DNA of 64,000 bases from an uncultured Paracoccaceae bacterium (GCA_913061275.1 CAJXSR010000005.1:62001-126000); one strand, 5' to 3'; shown: positions 1 through 10,892, numbered from the stretch's first letter. The notes: a model not told the origin generated them from the letters alone. Made by a program: numbers and translations.

Positions 1-1112
1 CAAATCAAATTATAAAATCCAAGGATTCCATTACAGGTCAATACCTTACAGGGCGACGTGAAATTACTATTCCATCAGTTCGGCGGAAGGGAAATGGCAA
101 AGTAGTTACAGTTGAAGGGGCAACCGGTAATAACCTGAAAAACATCACTGCGGAATTTCCTTTGGGTAAATTCGTTTGTATTACTGGGGTATCTGGTGGC
201 GGTAAATCTACACTTACAATCGAGACTTTGTTCAAAACCGCGTCGATGCGGTTGAACGGCGCTAAGCAAACGCCAGCCCCTTGTGAGGCAGTCAACGGGT
301 TGACTGTTTTGGACAAGGTAATCGATATCGACCAACGTGCCATCGGGCGCACGCCAAGATCAAACCCTGCGACTTATACAGGTGCATTTACACCTATCCG
401 TGATTGGTTTGCAGGCCTGCCAGAGTCTAAGGCGCGCGGTTATAAACCCGGACGTTTTAGTTTCAACGTCAAAGGCGGGCGGTGCGAAGCCTGTAAAGGC
501 GATGGGCTTATCAAGATTGAGATGCATTTTCTGCCTGATGTGTATGTGGAATGCGAAACCTGTCGTGGTAAACGCTATAACCGTGAAACTTTGGAAGTAT
601 TGTTCAAAGGTAAAAGCATTGCGGATATTCTGGGTATGACGGTGGAAGATGCCGAACAATTTTTCAAAGCAGTGCCCAGTATCCGCGATAAAATGACCGC
701 ATTGATGCGTGTAGGCTTGGGTTATATCAAAGTCGGCCAGCCCGCGACTACCTTGTCAGGTGGGGAGGCGCAACGGGTGAAATTATCCAAAGAACTGGCA
801 AAAAGATCGACGGGTCGAACGCTGTATATTTTGGATGAACCCACGACTGGATTGCATTTTGAAGATGTTCGTAAGTTGTTGGAAGTGTTACATGAATTGG
901 TAGATCAGGGCAATACTGTGATCGTTATTGAACATAATCTGGATGTAGTGAAGACTGCAGATCACATCATCGATATTGGCCCTGAAGGTGGTGATGGCGG
1001 TGGCCAGATTGTAGCCGCTGGCACACCTGAAGAAGTGGCAGGGATTACTGCAAGTTACACGGGGCATTACTTGAAACATATGTTGAAATCGCGGGAAGTT
1101 GCTGCCGAATAA
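1..1112 (+). CDS. uvrA: UvrABC excinuclease subunit A, C-terminal part (truncated by window start)
   Basis: Frame 3 is open from base 3 to the stop at 1112. Contains [10 protein letters not shown] Walker A, CxxC zinc-type motifs ([23 protein letters not shown]), [13 protein letters not shown] signature and [12 protein letters not shown] Walker B. Confidence 0.97.
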   Translation, partial: NQIIKSKDSITGQYLTGRREITIPSVRRKGNGKVVTVEGATGNNLKNITAEFPLGKFVCITGVSGGGKSTLTIETLFKTASMRLNGAKQTPAPCEAVNGLTVLDKVIDIDQRAIGRTPRSNPATYTGAFTPIRDWFAGLPESKARGYKPGRFSFNVKGGRCEACKGDGLIKIEMHFLPDVYVECETCRGKRYNRETLEVLFKGKSIADILGMTVEDAEQFFKAVPSIRDKMTALMRVGLGYIKVGQPATTLSGGEAQRVKLSKELAKRSTGRTLYILDEPTTGLHFEDVRKLLEVLHELVDQGNTVIVIEHNLDVVKTADHIIDIGPEGGDGGGQIVAAGTPEEVAGITASYTGHYLKHMLKSREVAAE

Positions 1113-1191
1113 ATTTTCTAAGGTTAACAAGGACGCTATCAAGTTTTTGTGATATGCTGGGTGCAAATAATAAAACAGGAGGCCACTTTTT

Positions 1192-1626
1192 ATGCTCGTA
1201 CAAAACATACTTAACTCAAAATCTATCAATAAGATTTATACGATTGCACAAGATAAAACGATTGATGATGCCGTATCTGATCTTTCCACGCATCGTGTGG
1301 GGGCTTTGATTGTCAGCAATGACGGCAAAACCATAGACGGTATTTTGTCTGAGCGTGATATTATACGTGAAATGGGTAAACGCGGCACGGCTTGTTTAGC
1401 TGAAAAAGTTGGTGATATGATGACCAGCGCGGTTTCTTGTTGTTCAAAATCCGATAGCGCCGAAATGGTTTTAGAAACCATGACCAAAGGGCGGTTTAGA
1501 CATATGCCAATTCTAGAAAAAGGCGAACTGATTGGGCTAATTTCGATTGGCGATGTTGTAAAAGCGCGTCTGGAAGAAATGGCAAAAGAAAACTCTGCCA
1601 TGGTGGATATGATTAGAGGTATGTAA
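1192..1626 (+). CDS. CBS domain-containing protein
   Basis: 144 aa; two CBS-type repeats (DAVSDLSTHRVGALIVSNDGKTIDGILSERDIIR; MVLETMTKGRFRHMPILEKGELIGLISIGDVVKARLEE). RBS-like aggagg upstream. Confidence 0.92.
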   Translation: MLVQNILNSKSINKIYTIAQDKTIDDAVSDLSTHRVGALIVSNDGKTIDGILSERDIIREMGKRGTACLAEKVGDMMTSAVSCCSKSDSAEMVLETMTKGRFRHMPILEKGELIGLISIGDVVKARLEEMAKENSAMVDMIRGM

Positions 1627-1633
1627 CGTGCTT

Positions 1634-1663
1634 AAAGGGCAGGGATTAACCCCGCCCTTTTTT
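1634..1663. terminator. Rho-independent terminator between convergent CBS gene and mmsB
   Basis: AAAGGGCaGGG-attaa-CCCcGCCCTTTTTT; stem with one mismatch and a T run on the + strand. Overlaps the last codons of mmsB. Confidence 0.75.
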
Positions 1664-2518
1664 CTCAAATCTTGGTAACATTGCAGAAAAATCTGACCCT
1701 AATCCGCCTTCATCTTCAACAAAGCTAGTATATAGTTCAGTTGCACGTTTACCCATCGGGGTATCTGCATCAACAGTTTCGGCTGCTTGTTGTGACAGGC
1801 GCAGGTCTTTTAACATTAATTCCGATGCAAACCCTGGCTTGTAATCGTTATCAGCAGGGCTTTGCGGGCCGATACCAGGGGCAGGGCAATAGGCGTTCAT
1901 TGTCCAGCTGTAACCTGATGAAGTGCTAACCACGTCAAACATTGATTGGCGCTCAAGACCTAATTTATCAGCTAAAGCAAAGGCTTCGCATGTTGCGATC
2001 ATAGTTGCACCCAAGATCATGTTATTGCAAATCTTGGCGGCTTGCCCATTGCCAGAAGGGCCGCAATGCACGGCCTTTTGGCCCATGATGTCAAACAAAG
2101 GTTGGGCTTTGGCAAAGGCAGCGTCAGAACCGCCTGCCATGAAGGTCAATGTCCCTGCCGATGCGCCGCCGATGCCACCTGAAACGGGTGCATCTACTGC
2201 TAATAGACCTGCCCCAACCGCATCATCGGCCACGGCACGGGCGGATTCCACGTCTACAGTAGAGCAATCAACAAAGGCCGCCCCTTTAGACATGGCTGGG
2301 ATGATGTCAGCGGCAACAGCGCGTAAAATAGCGCCGTTGGGAAGCATGGTTATGACAACATCGGCGGCTAAAGCAGCTTCAACCGCAGTAGCGGCTTTTA
2401 AAACCCCCGTAGGGCAGTCAGTAACAAGGTCAAACCCTGTAACGTCATGCCCAGCAGCGACCAGATTGGCCGCCATTGGGGATCCCATGTTTCCTAATCC
2501 GATAAATCCGATCTTCAT
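1646..2518 (-). CDS. mmsB: 3-hydroxyisobutyrate dehydrogenase
   Basis: 290 aa; MKIGFIGLGNMGSPMAANL NAD-binding motif, DAPVSGGIGGASAGTLTFMAGG, KICNNMILG; adjacent to mmsA. Confidence 0.95.
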   Translation of the reverse strand: MKIGFIGLGNMGSPMAANLVAAGHDVTGFDLVTDCPTGVLKAATAVEAALAADVVITMLPNGAILRAVAADIIPAMSKGAAFVDCSTVDVESARAVADDAVGAGLLAVDAPVSGGIGGASAGTLTFMAGGSDAAFAKAQPLFDIMGQKAVHCGPSGNGQAAKICNNMILGATMIATCEAFALADKLGLERQSMFDVVSTSSGYSWTMNAYCPAPGIGPQSPADNDYKPGFASELMLKDLRLSQQAAETVDADTPMGKRATELYTSFVEDEGGLGSDFSAMLPRFEKKGRG

Positions 2519-2522
2519 GGAT

Positions 2523-4022
2523 TTACTCCATTACTGGGATGCTGAACTCGCCACCTTCTTTGATACCTGACGGCCAACGGGCGGTCACGGTTTTGGTGCG
2601 GGTGTAGAATTTAAACGCATCCGGCCCGTGTTGGTTTAGATCACCAAAGACAGATTTTTTCCAGCCGCCAAAAGTATGGTATGCCAAAGGTACGGGGATT
2701 GGCACGTTGATCCCGACCATGCCAACATTAATTCGATTGGCAAAATCACGGGCTGTGTCACCGTCACGTGTGTAGATAGCAATGCCGTTGCCGTATTCGT
2801 GGTCCATCGCAATTTTCAGGGCTTCTTCATAAGATTCTGTACGTACGGTGGATAAAACCGGGCCGAATATCTCTTTTTTGTAGATGTCCATGTCGGTTGT
2901 TACGTTGTCAAACAAGTGTGCGCCGACAAAGAAACCGTTTTCGTAGCCTTGCAGATTAAAATCACGGCCATCGACGACAAGTTTTGCACCAGCGTCAACA
3001 CCAGATTGTACAAGGCCAAGAATGTTTTGTTTGGCAGCGGCAGTGATCACAGGGCCAAAATCCACATCGTTACCAGATGTATATGGGCCAACTTTCAAAG
3101 CTTCCACACGTGGGGTTAGTTTTGCGATTAGGCGGTCAGCGGTTTCTTCACCGACAGGCAGGGCTACTGAAATAGCCATGCAACGTTCGCCTGCGGCACC
3201 GTAACCAGCACCCAAAAGCGCGTCTGCGGCTTGGTCTAGATCGGCGTCGGGCATAATGATCATGTGGTTTTTGGCACCACCGAAACATTGTACGCGTTTG
3301 CCTGCGGCACAACCGCTGCTGTAGATATATTCGGCAATCGGGGTTGACCCGACAAAACCGATGGATTGGATTGTCTCGTTGTTGATAATCGCGTCTACGG
3401 CTTCTTTGTCACCGTTTACCACTTGCAAGATGCCTTTTGGCAGGCCGGCTTCTTCCATCAATTCGGCCAACATTATACAAACGGACGGGTCACGTTCGGA
3501 TGGTTTCAGGATAAATGAGTTGCCACATACAATGGCGGGTGCAAACATCCACATCGGGATCATCGCGGGGAAGTTGAAGGGTGTGATGCCTGCAGTTACA
3601 CCTAGGGCTTGGCGCATAGAGTACATGTCAATGCCGGGACCTGCGCTGTCTGTGTAATCACCTTTCAGCAGTTGTGGCGCACCAATGCAGTATTCGACCA
3701 CTTCAAGACCACGTTGTACATCGCCTGCGGCGTCGGGCAGGGTTTTGCCGTGCTCGCGGGATAGGGTTTCGGCTAGTTTGTCCATGTCACGGTTCAGAAG
3801 GTCTACGAATTTCATCATCACGCGTGCCCGGCGTTGCGGGTTGACGGCGGCCCATGCAGGCTGTGCAGCGGCTGCAATAGCGACGGCGTTTTCCATTTCG
3901 GCGACGGTTGCCAAAGGTGTTTTGGCTTGCAACTCGCCTGTGGCAGGGTTGTAAACATCGGCAAAACGTCCTGATGTGCCTTTGACGTGCTCGCCGTTGA
4001 TGTAATGGGTAAGTTCTTGCAT
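2523..4022 (-). CDS. mmsA: CoA-acylating methylmalonate-semialdehyde dehydrogenase
   Basis: 499 aa; ITPFNFPAMIPMWMFAPAI, GAAGERCMAISVA active-site region, IFGPVLSTVR; adjacent to mmsB. Confidence 0.95.
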   Translation of the reverse strand: MQELTHYINGEHVKGTSGRFADVYNPATGELQAKTPLATVAEMENAVAIAAAAQPAWAAVNPQRRARVMMKFVDLLNRDMDKLAETLSREHGKTLPDAAGDVQRGLEVVEYCIGAPQLLKGDYTDSAGPGIDMYSMRQALGVTAGITPFNFPAMIPMWMFAPAIVCGNSFILKPSERDPSVCIMLAELMEEAGLPKGILQVVNGDKEAVDAIINNETIQSIGFVGSTPIAEYIYSSGCAAGKRVQCFGGAKNHMIIMPDADLDQAADALLGAGYGAAGERCMAISVALPVGEETADRLIAKLTPRVEALKVGPYTSGNDVDFGPVITAAAKQNILGLVQSGVDAGAKLVVDGRDFNLQGYENGFFVGAHLFDNVTTDMDIYKKEIFGPVLSTVRTESYEEALKIAMDHEYGNGIAIYTRDGDTARDFANRINVGMVGINVPIPVPLAYHTFGGWKKSVFGDLNQHGPDAFKFYTRTKTVTARWPSGIKEGGEFSIPVME

Positions 4023-4101
4023 GGTTTATCTCCCGTTAAAATATCTGGGTGCAGTATAGTCTTGCATTTTCACCTTTTAAACAGCAAATATAGCACATTC
4101 A

Positions 4102-4119
4102 TTTTGCATAAATGCAGAA
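4102..4119. promoter_or_regulatory. Near-perfect dyad, candidate LysR operator
   Basis: TTTTGCAT-aa-ATGCAGAA (one mismatch) between divergent mmsA (starts 4022) and the lysR-type gene (starts 4129). Confidence 0.4.
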
Positions 4120-4128
4120 CGGGACGCG

Positions 4129-5019
4129 ATGAACTGGGATGATATTAGGGTATTTTTGCAAGTTGGGCGCAGCAATAGCCTGACGGCTGCTGGTAAGTTG
4201 TTGAAAATGGACCCTTCAACACTGGGGCGCAGGATTGCGCGTTTAGAAGACCGTATGGGCACACGGTTGTTTGTGAAGACACCGCAAGGCTACGATTTGA
4301 CCGAAAGTGGGCAGCGGTTGATGGAACATGCAAGCGAGATGGAACTGTCTTCGCTTTCAGCGCAGGAAATTGTGCAAGGATCAACCGACCAGTTAAGCGG
4401 GACAGTGCGCATTGGTGCGCCTGATGGCAGTGCAAATTTTCTATTACCAGAAGTATGTGCAGAAATATCGGCGGAAAACCCTGATCTGGAAATCCAGATA
4501 CTGGCGGTACCACGGGTGTTGAACCTGTCAAAACGTGAAGCGGATATGGCAATTACGGTGTCACCCCCTTCGGCGGGGCGATTGTTGGTGCAAAAGGTAA
4601 CCGATTATCACCTACATTTAGCTGCCACGCGCAAATATATTCGCACACATTCAGATTTGAAAAATATTGAGCAGATAAAAGATCACCCGATCATTGGATA
4701 TATTCCCGATTTAATTTTCGATAAAGAATTGGATTATCTGTCGGATATAGGATTGAAATCTACTGTTGGATTGGCATCCAATTCAGTGTCAGTACAGATT
4801 AATATGATTAATCAAGGGGCAGGGATTGGTGTGGTGCATGATTTTGCGATGCCAAATTTCCCTGAACTAGAGTTTTTATTTAAAGATGAACTTGCATTAA
4901 AGCGCAGTTTTTATCTGGTACGTCATGAAGGTGATCGCCGTGTAGGTAGGTTGAACCGCTTTGCTGATCGTCTAGCAGCAGGCATGCGTGACGTAGTGAA
5001 ACGCAAAGAAGCCCCTTGA
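4129..5019 (+). CDS. LysR family transcriptional regulator
   Basis: 296 aa; N-terminal HTH (DDIRVFLQVGRSNSLTAAGKLLKMDPSTLGRRIARLEDRMGTRLF) and LysR substrate-binding domain; divergent from mmsA. Confidence 0.93.
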   Translation: MNWDDIRVFLQVGRSNSLTAAGKLLKMDPSTLGRRIARLEDRMGTRLFVKTPQGYDLTESGQRLMEHASEMELSSLSAQEIVQGSTDQLSGTVRIGAPDGSANFLLPEVCAEISAENPDLEIQILAVPRVLNLSKREADMAITVSPPSAGRLLVQKVTDYHLHLAATRKYIRTHSDLKNIEQIKDHPIIGYIPDLIFDKELDYLSDIGLKSTVGLASNSVSVQINMINQGAGIGVVHDFAMPNFPELEFLFKDELALKRSFYLVRHEGDRRVGRLNRFADRLAAGMRDVVKRKEAP

Positions 5020-5072
5020 CCTAAGGGATGCTATATTGTTCGACTGCATTATCGGCAAAGTAGGAGGCAAAT

Positions 5073-5567
5073 TTGCGTGTAGGATTATACCCTGGAACCT
5101 TTGACCCGATTACCTTGGGGCATATTGATATTATACAACGTGCCTGTGTATTGGTTGACCGTTTGGTTATTGGCGTCGCTATTAACCGCGACAAGGGGCC
5201 TCTTTTTACTTTAGAAGAACGCGTTGAAATGATTGAGCAGAACTTGGGCCGCATGAATACGGGCGATACTGAAGTTGTTGTTGAGCCGTTTGAAAATTTG
5301 CTGATCTCTAAAGCAGATGAAATTGGTGCCAAGATTATTATTCGTGGCCTGCGTGCGGTATCCGATTTTGAATATGAATATGCGCTGGTGGGGATGAACC
5401 GCGCAATGAACCCTGAAATTGAAACTGTATTTTTAATGGCAGAGGCAAAACATCAAGCGATAGCCTCTGGTTTGGTTAAAGAAATTGCCCGACTTGACGG
5501 CGATATATCAAAGTTTGTGACAAAGGATGTTAAGCAAGCTTTAATCGCTAAATTCAACAAATCCTGA
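5073..5567 (+). CDS. coaD: Pantetheine-phosphate adenylyltransferase
   Basis: 164 aa; MRVGLYPGTFDPITLGHIDII and IIRGLRAVSDFEYEYALVGMNR. Apparent TTG start with upstream aggagg. Confidence 0.97.
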   Translation: MRVGLYPGTFDPITLGHIDIIQRACVLVDRLVIGVAINRDKGPLFTLEERVEMIEQNLGRMNTGDTEVVVEPFENLLISKADEIGAKIIIRGLRAVSDFEYEYALVGMNRAMNPEIETVFLMAEAKHQAIASGLVKEIARLDGDISKFVTKDVKQALIAKFNKS

Positions 5568-5632
5568 AAACGTGCCTTTTCCTTATGCTATTGCTATAAT
5601 AAGGTGCGGCCAAATTTAATCTACGGAGACCA

Positions 5633-6142
5633 ATGATGGTTGATATAAAAGACCCAGAGAACACGATTGTTATGGAACTTAAGCACGGTACAGTGACTAT
5701 AGAGTTGCTGGCCGATGTGGCCCCTAAACATACCGCACGGATGAAAGAACTGGCACGCGCCGGTAAATACGACAACGTGGTATTTCACCGTGTAATCGAT
5801 GGCTTCATGGCACAAACGGGTGATGTGGCGAATGGCAACACGGGCGAGGGTTTTAATCTAAGCCGTGCAGGTACAGGCGGCTCTGATCTGGGCGATCTTC
5901 CTGCGGAGTTTTCAAAATTGCCACATGATCGCGGTACAATCGGTGCAGCGCGTTCCGCATCCCCTGACAGTGCTAATTCGCAGTTTTTCATCAATTTTAA
6001 CGACAACCATTTTCTGAACAATCAATACACAGTTTATGGCCGTGTGCTTGAAGGTATGGACCATGTAGACAAGATCAAAAAAGGCGAGCCACCGATGGAC
6101 CCAGACACAATGATTTCCGTAAAAGTAGCGGCTGATTTGTAA
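5633..6142 (+). CDS. Peptidyl-prolyl cis-trans isomerase (cyclophilin type, no signal peptide)
   Basis: 169 aa; VVFHRVIDGFMAQTGDV, SANSQFFINFNDNHFLNNQYTVYGRV cyclophilin motifs. Confidence 0.96.
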   Translation: MMVDIKDPENTIVMELKHGTVTIELLADVAPKHTARMKELARAGKYDNVVFHRVIDGFMAQTGDVANGNTGEGFNLSRAGTGGSDLGDLPAEFSKLPHDRGTIGAARSASPDSANSQFFINFNDNHFLNNQYTVYGRVLEGMDHVDKIKKGEPPMDPDTMISVKVAADL

Positions 6143-6714
6143 TGCGGTTTATATCAACATTCGCTATCGCTATGACATTTGCGGGTTCTTTATGGGCCGC
6201 AAGTGCCGAAAATACATTGATGATCGAAGTTGCAGGGCACAACCCTGGTGTGATTGAAATAGAACTGTTATCGGATGTGGCCCCAAAGCATGTGGAACGC
6301 ATTAAGCAACTGGTGCGTGATGGTGCCTATAATGATGTGGTGTTTCACCGTGTAATCGCTGGCTTCATGGCCCAAACGGGTGATGTGCAAAACGGAAGGC
6401 GTGCAGGCTATAACCCAAGACTTGCAGGGACAGGCGGGTCTAAATACCCAGATTTGCCCGCAGAGTTTTCCGATATTCCGTTTGAAAAAGGTATTGTTGG
6501 CATGGCGCGTTCACAAAGCCCGAACTCTGCCAATTCTCAATTCTTCATAATGTTTACGGAATATCCGTCATTGAACAATCAGTATACAGTCGTTGGGCGT
6601 GTATCTGATGGTCAAAAGATTGTTGATAAGATCAAAAAAGGCAGCCGTTCTGCGGGCGGATCAGTTGCGTCAAAGCCAGATTATATGAAAAAAGTCTGGG
6701 TAAAGGGTGATTAA
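6142..6714 (+). CDS. Peptidyl-prolyl cis-trans isomerase (cyclophilin type, exported)
   Basis: 190 aa; N-terminal signal-like segment (MRFISTFAIAMTFAGSLWAASA) then VVFHRVIAGFMAQTGDV, SANSQFFIMFTEYPSLNNQYTVVGRV. Start overlaps previous stop by 1 nt. Confidence 0.96.
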   Translation: MRFISTFAIAMTFAGSLWAASAENTLMIEVAGHNPGVIEIELLSDVAPKHVERIKQLVRDGAYNDVVFHRVIAGFMAQTGDVQNGRRAGYNPRLAGTGGSKYPDLPAEFSDIPFEKGIVGMARSQSPNSANSQFFIMFTEYPSLNNQYTVVGRVSDGQKIVDKIKKGSRSAGGSVASKPDYMKKVWVKGD

Positions 6715-6745
6715 CCCCTGCTGAATAAACTTTAATTAATTTGAT

Positions 6746-6773
6746 AGGCGATCAATTGGGTCGCCTTTCTTTT
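6746..6773 (+). terminator. Rho-independent terminator
   Basis: AGGCGA-tcaattggg-TCGCCT followed by TTCTTTT, 30 nt after the PPIase stop. Confidence 0.75.
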
Positions 6774-6847
6774 GTAAACTCGCCGTGAGCGGGGGTGTTT
6801 TTACAATTATTTTCATGCAAGTCTATGTGAAATGAAGAGAGGGCATC

Positions 6848-7816
6848 ATGAACCGTTTTATTTTAACTTTATTTGCATACCTGTTCTTGGCAAATACTGC
6901 TTTTGCACAATTTCAAAGCTGGGACTTTGAATGGCCGAACACGGATTTTGCCAAAAAATCTCTAAATTTCAATGATATAATGAGTGGTGGGCCAGGTAAA
7001 GATGGCATTCCTGCTGTGCTAAACCCACGGTTTTATGCCGTAAAATTAGAAACGGGTCTGAATAATAAAGAGCCTGTAATGACTGTTGAGTTAGAGGGGC
7101 AAACCCCGCGTGCATACCCAATTCGGTATTTGATGTGGCACGAAATTGTAAATGATGTGATTGGCGATACACCTATTGCGGTTACATTTTGCCCGCTTTG
7201 CAATTCTGGTATTACCTTTGATCGACGCCTAAAAGATGGCCGCACACTAACGATGGGTGTGACAGGTAAGCTGCGAAATTCGGATATGATAATGTACGAT
7301 CGCGAAACCGAAAGTTGGTGGCAACAGTTTTTGGGCGAAGGGATCGTTGGAGAATTGACAGGTGTAAAGTTGAAAAAGCTAAACAGCTGGACGGAAAGTT
7401 GGGGCGATTATAAAGCCAGAAACCCAAAAGCCGAAGTGATGCGGCAACCTGAATTTCCACGCCGTTATGGTAGCAATCCATATGTAGGATATGATACTAG
7501 CCGGCCATTTTTATATAATGGTGAAGATCCGCCACATAACATACACCCTTTAGCGCGGGTTGTTGTAATAGGTGAACGTGCTTGGCCTTTGGACCGCTTC
7601 AGAGAAGCCGCAGAAATAAATGAGGCTGGTGTGAAAATCACATGGAAGTCTGGCACAGCATCAGCTTTGGATACACAAAACATTGCACAAGGCAGAGATG
7701 TTGGATCAATCCGTGTACGTGATGAAAAAACAGGTAAAGATATAGCGCATGACGTATCCTTCGCCTTTACGTTTCATGCGTTTTTTCCAAAAGGTAAATG
7801 GATGTTAGGCGGTTAA
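6848..7816 (+). CDS. DUF3179 domain-containing exported protein
   Basis: 322 aa; signal peptide-like [65 protein letters not shown]. Confidence 0.9.
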   Translation: MNRFILTLFAYLFLANTAFAQFQSWDFEWPNTDFAKKSLNFNDIMSGGPGKDGIPAVLNPRFYAVKLETGLNNKEPVMTVELEGQTPRAYPIRYLMWHEIVNDVIGDTPIAVTFCPLCNSGITFDRRLKDGRTLTMGVTGKLRNSDMIMYDRETESWWQQFLGEGIVGELTGVKLKKLNSWTESWGDYKARNPKAEVMRQPEFPRRYGSNPYVGYDTSRPFLYNGEDPPHNIHPLARVVVIGERAWPLDRFREAAEINEAGVKITWKSGTASALDTQNIAQGRDVGSIRVRDEKTGKDIAHDVSFAFTFHAFFPKGKWMLGG

Positions 7817-9063
7817 ACCAACTTCACCAAAGCATGGCGCTTTTTGCTGGATGATATTTTGGGTGTGGCCGCAATATCTTTTGTTGTCAGCATCATGCCT
7901 GCGTCATTAACCATTACATCGTTTAAACGTGCCCCACCGCCAGCAATCGCCCTTTTGGCGTCTTTACCGCTGGAAACCAAGCCAGAACGCACAAGCAGTT
8001 GGGTAAAGCTGATACCGTCACCAATGTCTGTAGCACTTAGTTCTAGTGTAGGAAGATCATCACCAACGCCACCTTTTTCGAACACTTCACGTGCTGTCGC
8101 TTCAGCTGCAATAGCTGCGTCATTGCCGTGGCAAAGTGCGGTTACCGCATTGGCAAGCGTAATTTTAGCTTGGTTAATTTCAGCACCTTCCAACGCACCT
8201 AAGCGGTTGCATTCTTCCATTGGCATTTCTGTAAACAAAGCAAGGAATTTGCCTACATCCGCATCCAAAGTATTACGCCAGAATTGCCAAAAATCATAAG
8301 AGCTTAGCTTGTCTTCATTTAACCAGATCGCACCAGAGGCAGATTTACCCATTTTACTACCGTCTGCCTTGGTTAGAAGCGGGGTGGTAATGCCAAAAAC
8401 CTGATTTTGACTGATGCGTCTTGTTAGATCAATACCATTGACGATATTACCCCATTGGTCTGATCCACCCATTTGCAAACCGACATTGTATATCTTGTTT
8501 AATTCCATAAAATCATATGCTTGCAACAGCATGTAATTAAATTCTAGGAATGTAAGTGGCTGTTCGCGATCAAGACGCAACTTCACGCTTTCCATCGCTA
8601 TCATGCGATTTATGGTGAAATGCTTGCCGTAGTCGCGTAAAAAATCAACATAGTTTAACTTATCCAACCAGTCGGAATTGTTGACCATTATCGCGTCGGT
8701 ATCGCCATTGCCAAAATCAATGTATTTATCAAAAACCTTACGAATGCCCGTAATATTTGCGTCAATGGTTTCGGTCGATATTAATTGGCGGCTTTCATCT
8801 TTACCAGATGGATCACCAACTTTAGAAGTGCCCCCCCCCATTAAAACCACAGGCGCGTTGCCAGTTTTTTGCAACCAGCGTAGCATCATTATCTGGATCA
8901 ATGACCCGATATGTAAACTGGTCGCAGTGGCATCAAAACCAATATATGCGCGTAATGGACCTTTGAGCAGACGTGTGTCTAGCCCCTCCAGGTCTGTGCA
9001 GTCCTGCAAGAAGCCCCGCTCGACCATCACGGTCAGAAACTCTGATTTGGGCTTGTAAGTCAT
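7813..9063 (-). CDS. tyrS: Tyrosine--tRNA ligase
   Basis: Start taken at [10 protein letters not shown] inside the longer ORF (7813..9174). [57 protein letters not shown]-terminal S4-like domain. Confidence 0.97.
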   Translation of the reverse strand: MTYKPKSEFLTVMVERGFLQDCTDLEGLDTRLLKGPLRAYIGFDATATSLHIGSLIQIMMLRWLQKTGNAPVVLMGGGTSKVGDPSGKDESRQLISTETIDANITGIRKVFDKYIDFGNGDTDAIMVNNSDWLDKLNYVDFLRDYGKHFTINRMIAMESVKLRLDREQPLTFLEFNYMLLQAYDFMELNKIYNVGLQMGGSDQWGNIVNGIDLTRRISQNQVFGITTPLLTKADGSKMGKSASGAIWLNEDKLSSYDFWQFWRNTLDADVGKFLALFTEMPMEECNRLGALEGAEINQAKITLANAVTALCHGNDAAIAAEATAREVFEKGGVGDDLPTLELSATDIGDGISFTQLLVRSGLVSSGKDAKRAIAGGGARLNDVMVNDAGMMLTTKDIAATPKISSSKKRHALVKLV

Positions 9064-9127
9064 GTGTTTATCGTCCTTTGATATATACAAACGGTGTATA
9101 CCTCGAATTTCGTGAAAGGAAAGAGCA

Positions 9128-10231
9128 TTGGCGCAATTTGAACCTATTTGGGCTTTGGGGCTGATGTCTGGCACCTCTATTGATGGTGTCGATGGGGCGA
9201 TGCTGATGACGGATGGTCAGACCATACATGCCTTTGGGGATAGCCATTTCAGACCCTATTCAAAATCTGAACGAGAAGTTGTAGAAGCGGCATTTGGGCT
9301 TTGGCCAGAAGATGACCCTGAGATTATTGCTATAGCAGAAAAAGTGGTGCGAAATGCACATTGTGAAGTGATTGAACAGTTTCCTGATGCGCAAACTGTA
9401 GGGTTTCATGGCCAAACAGTGGCACATGATCCCAAAGGCGGGCGTACACATCAAATTGGGGATGGCGCAAAGTTGGCACGCGATGCGGGTAGGCAAGTGG
9501 TTTGGGATTTTCGTACAGATGATATGGCCGCAGGCGGGCAAGGTGCACCGCTTGCCCCATTTTTTCACCACGCCTGTGCACGACAATTAGGAATGGCGCG
9601 ACCTGTAGCGTTTGTGAACCTTGGCGGTGTCGGTAATGTGACGTTGGTGGATGGGTCAAAATATTCACCCGAAGGGCCAGATTCCTTATTGGCGTTTGAT
9701 ACAGGGCCTGCGAATGCACCCATCAATGATTTGCTGTCTGCACGCTTGGGGCTTGATTTTGATAAAGACGGAGATATTGCCGCAAAAGGTATTGTAAATA
9801 CGGCAGTATTAGAGCAGTTTTTTACCAATGGATATTTCTTAACAACACCCCCTAAGTCACTAGATAGAAATAGCTTTAGTGAGTTAGATGCACTGGTTAA
9901 ACCGCTGTCTGTAGAAGATGCAGCAGCCACATTAACTGCATTGGCAGCATCTTGCGTTTATGCAGCACAAATGCATTTTTCACATGATCCCTATCGTTGG
10001 TTAATCTGTGGGGGTGGGCGCAAAAATATATCACTGATTAATGGTTTGAAACAACGTCTTGGCGGTTCTGTTGATGCAGTCGAAGCTGTTGGGTTAGACG
10101 GCGATATGCTAGAAGCCCAAGCATTTGCCTATTTGTCAGTGCGGGTATTACGCGGCTTGCCAACATCATCACCAACCACAACCGGGTGCAAAGCCCCAGT
10201 TTGTGGTGGTATTATTTCAGATGCAAAATGA
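9128..10231 (+). CDS. anmK: Anhydro-N-acetylmuramic acid kinase
   Basis: 367 aa; [65 protein letters not shown]; apparent TTG start. Confidence 0.95.
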   Translation: MAQFEPIWALGLMSGTSIDGVDGAMLMTDGQTIHAFGDSHFRPYSKSEREVVEAAFGLWPEDDPEIIAIAEKVVRNAHCEVIEQFPDAQTVGFHGQTVAHDPKGGRTHQIGDGAKLARDAGRQVVWDFRTDDMAAGGQGAPLAPFFHHACARQLGMARPVAFVNLGGVGNVTLVDGSKYSPEGPDSLLAFDTGPANAPINDLLSARLGLDFDKDGDIAAKGIVNTAVLEQFFTNGYFLTTPPKSLDRNSFSELDALVKPLSVEDAAATLTALAASCVYAAQMHFSHDPYRWLICGGGRKNISLINGLKQRLGGSVDAVEAVGLDGDMLEAQAFAYLSVRVLRGLPTSSPTTTGCKAPVCGGIISDAK

Positions 10232-10232
10232 T

Positions 10233-10892
10233 TTAGCGGCTGGTTTCAGTTAAACGTCTGCGCACATATTCATCAACAGTTTGCAGCATCAGATCCATCT
10301 GTTCTTCGCGTTTAAAGAAGTGATCGGCACCTTCTAGAACTTCATGGGTAACTGTAATACCTTTTTGTTCATGAAGTTTTGCAACCAATTCTTCTGTATC
10401 TGGCGGCGGTGCTACGCGATCAGCAGAACCGTTAATGATAAGTCCAGAAGATGGGCAAGGGGCTAAAAAGCTGAAATCATACATATTTGCTGGTGGGGAA
10501 GCACTGATAAAACCTGAAATTTCAGGGCGGCGCATTAAAAGCTGCATCCCGATCCAAGCCCCAAAGCTGAAACCAGCAACCCAACAATGTTTTGCATTCG
10601 GGTTCATTGCTTGCAAATAATCAAGTGCAGATGCCGCATCAGACAATTCGCCTATACCTTGATCGTATTCGCCTTGAGAACGCCCAACACCGCGAAAGTT
10701 AAACCGCATTACGTTAAAGCCCATATTATAAAAGGCATAATGCAGATTGTAGACGACTTTATTGTTCATCGTTCCACCAAACTGCGGATGCGGGTGCAAA
10801 ATAATTGCTATAGGCGCATCTTTGATGTTTTTTTGTGGATGATAGCGGCCTTCCAAGCGGCCTTCTGGGCCGGGAAATATAATCTCTGGCAT
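10233..10892 (-). CDS. Alpha/beta hydrolase
   Basis: MPEIIFPGPEGRLEGRYHP start; ILHPHPQFGGTMNNKVV, FRGVGRSQGEYDQG, VAGFSFGAWIGMQL nucleophile elbow. Confidence 0.92.
   Translation of the reverse strand: MPEIIFPGPEGRLEGRYHPQKNIKDAPIAIILHPHPQFGGTMNNKVVYNLHYAFYNMGFNVMRFNFRGVGRSQGEYDQGIGELSDAASALDYLQAMNPNAKHCWVAGFSFGAWIGMQLLMRRPEISGFISASPPANMYDFSFLAPCPSSGLIINGSADRVAPPPDTEELVAKLHEQKGITVTHEVLEGADHFFKREEQMDLMLQTVDEYVRRRLTETSR

Noticed and set aside
1923-2570. 215-aa + strand ORF opposite mmsB
   Set aside because: Antisense shadow ORF over a well-supported minus-strand dehydrogenase; low-complexity Ala/Pro/Thr composition and no RBS.
9064-9174. N-terminal extension of the tyrS ORF
   Set aside because: Extension overlaps the divergent anmK start and lacks synthetase similarity; [10 protein letters not shown] at 9063 is the better start.
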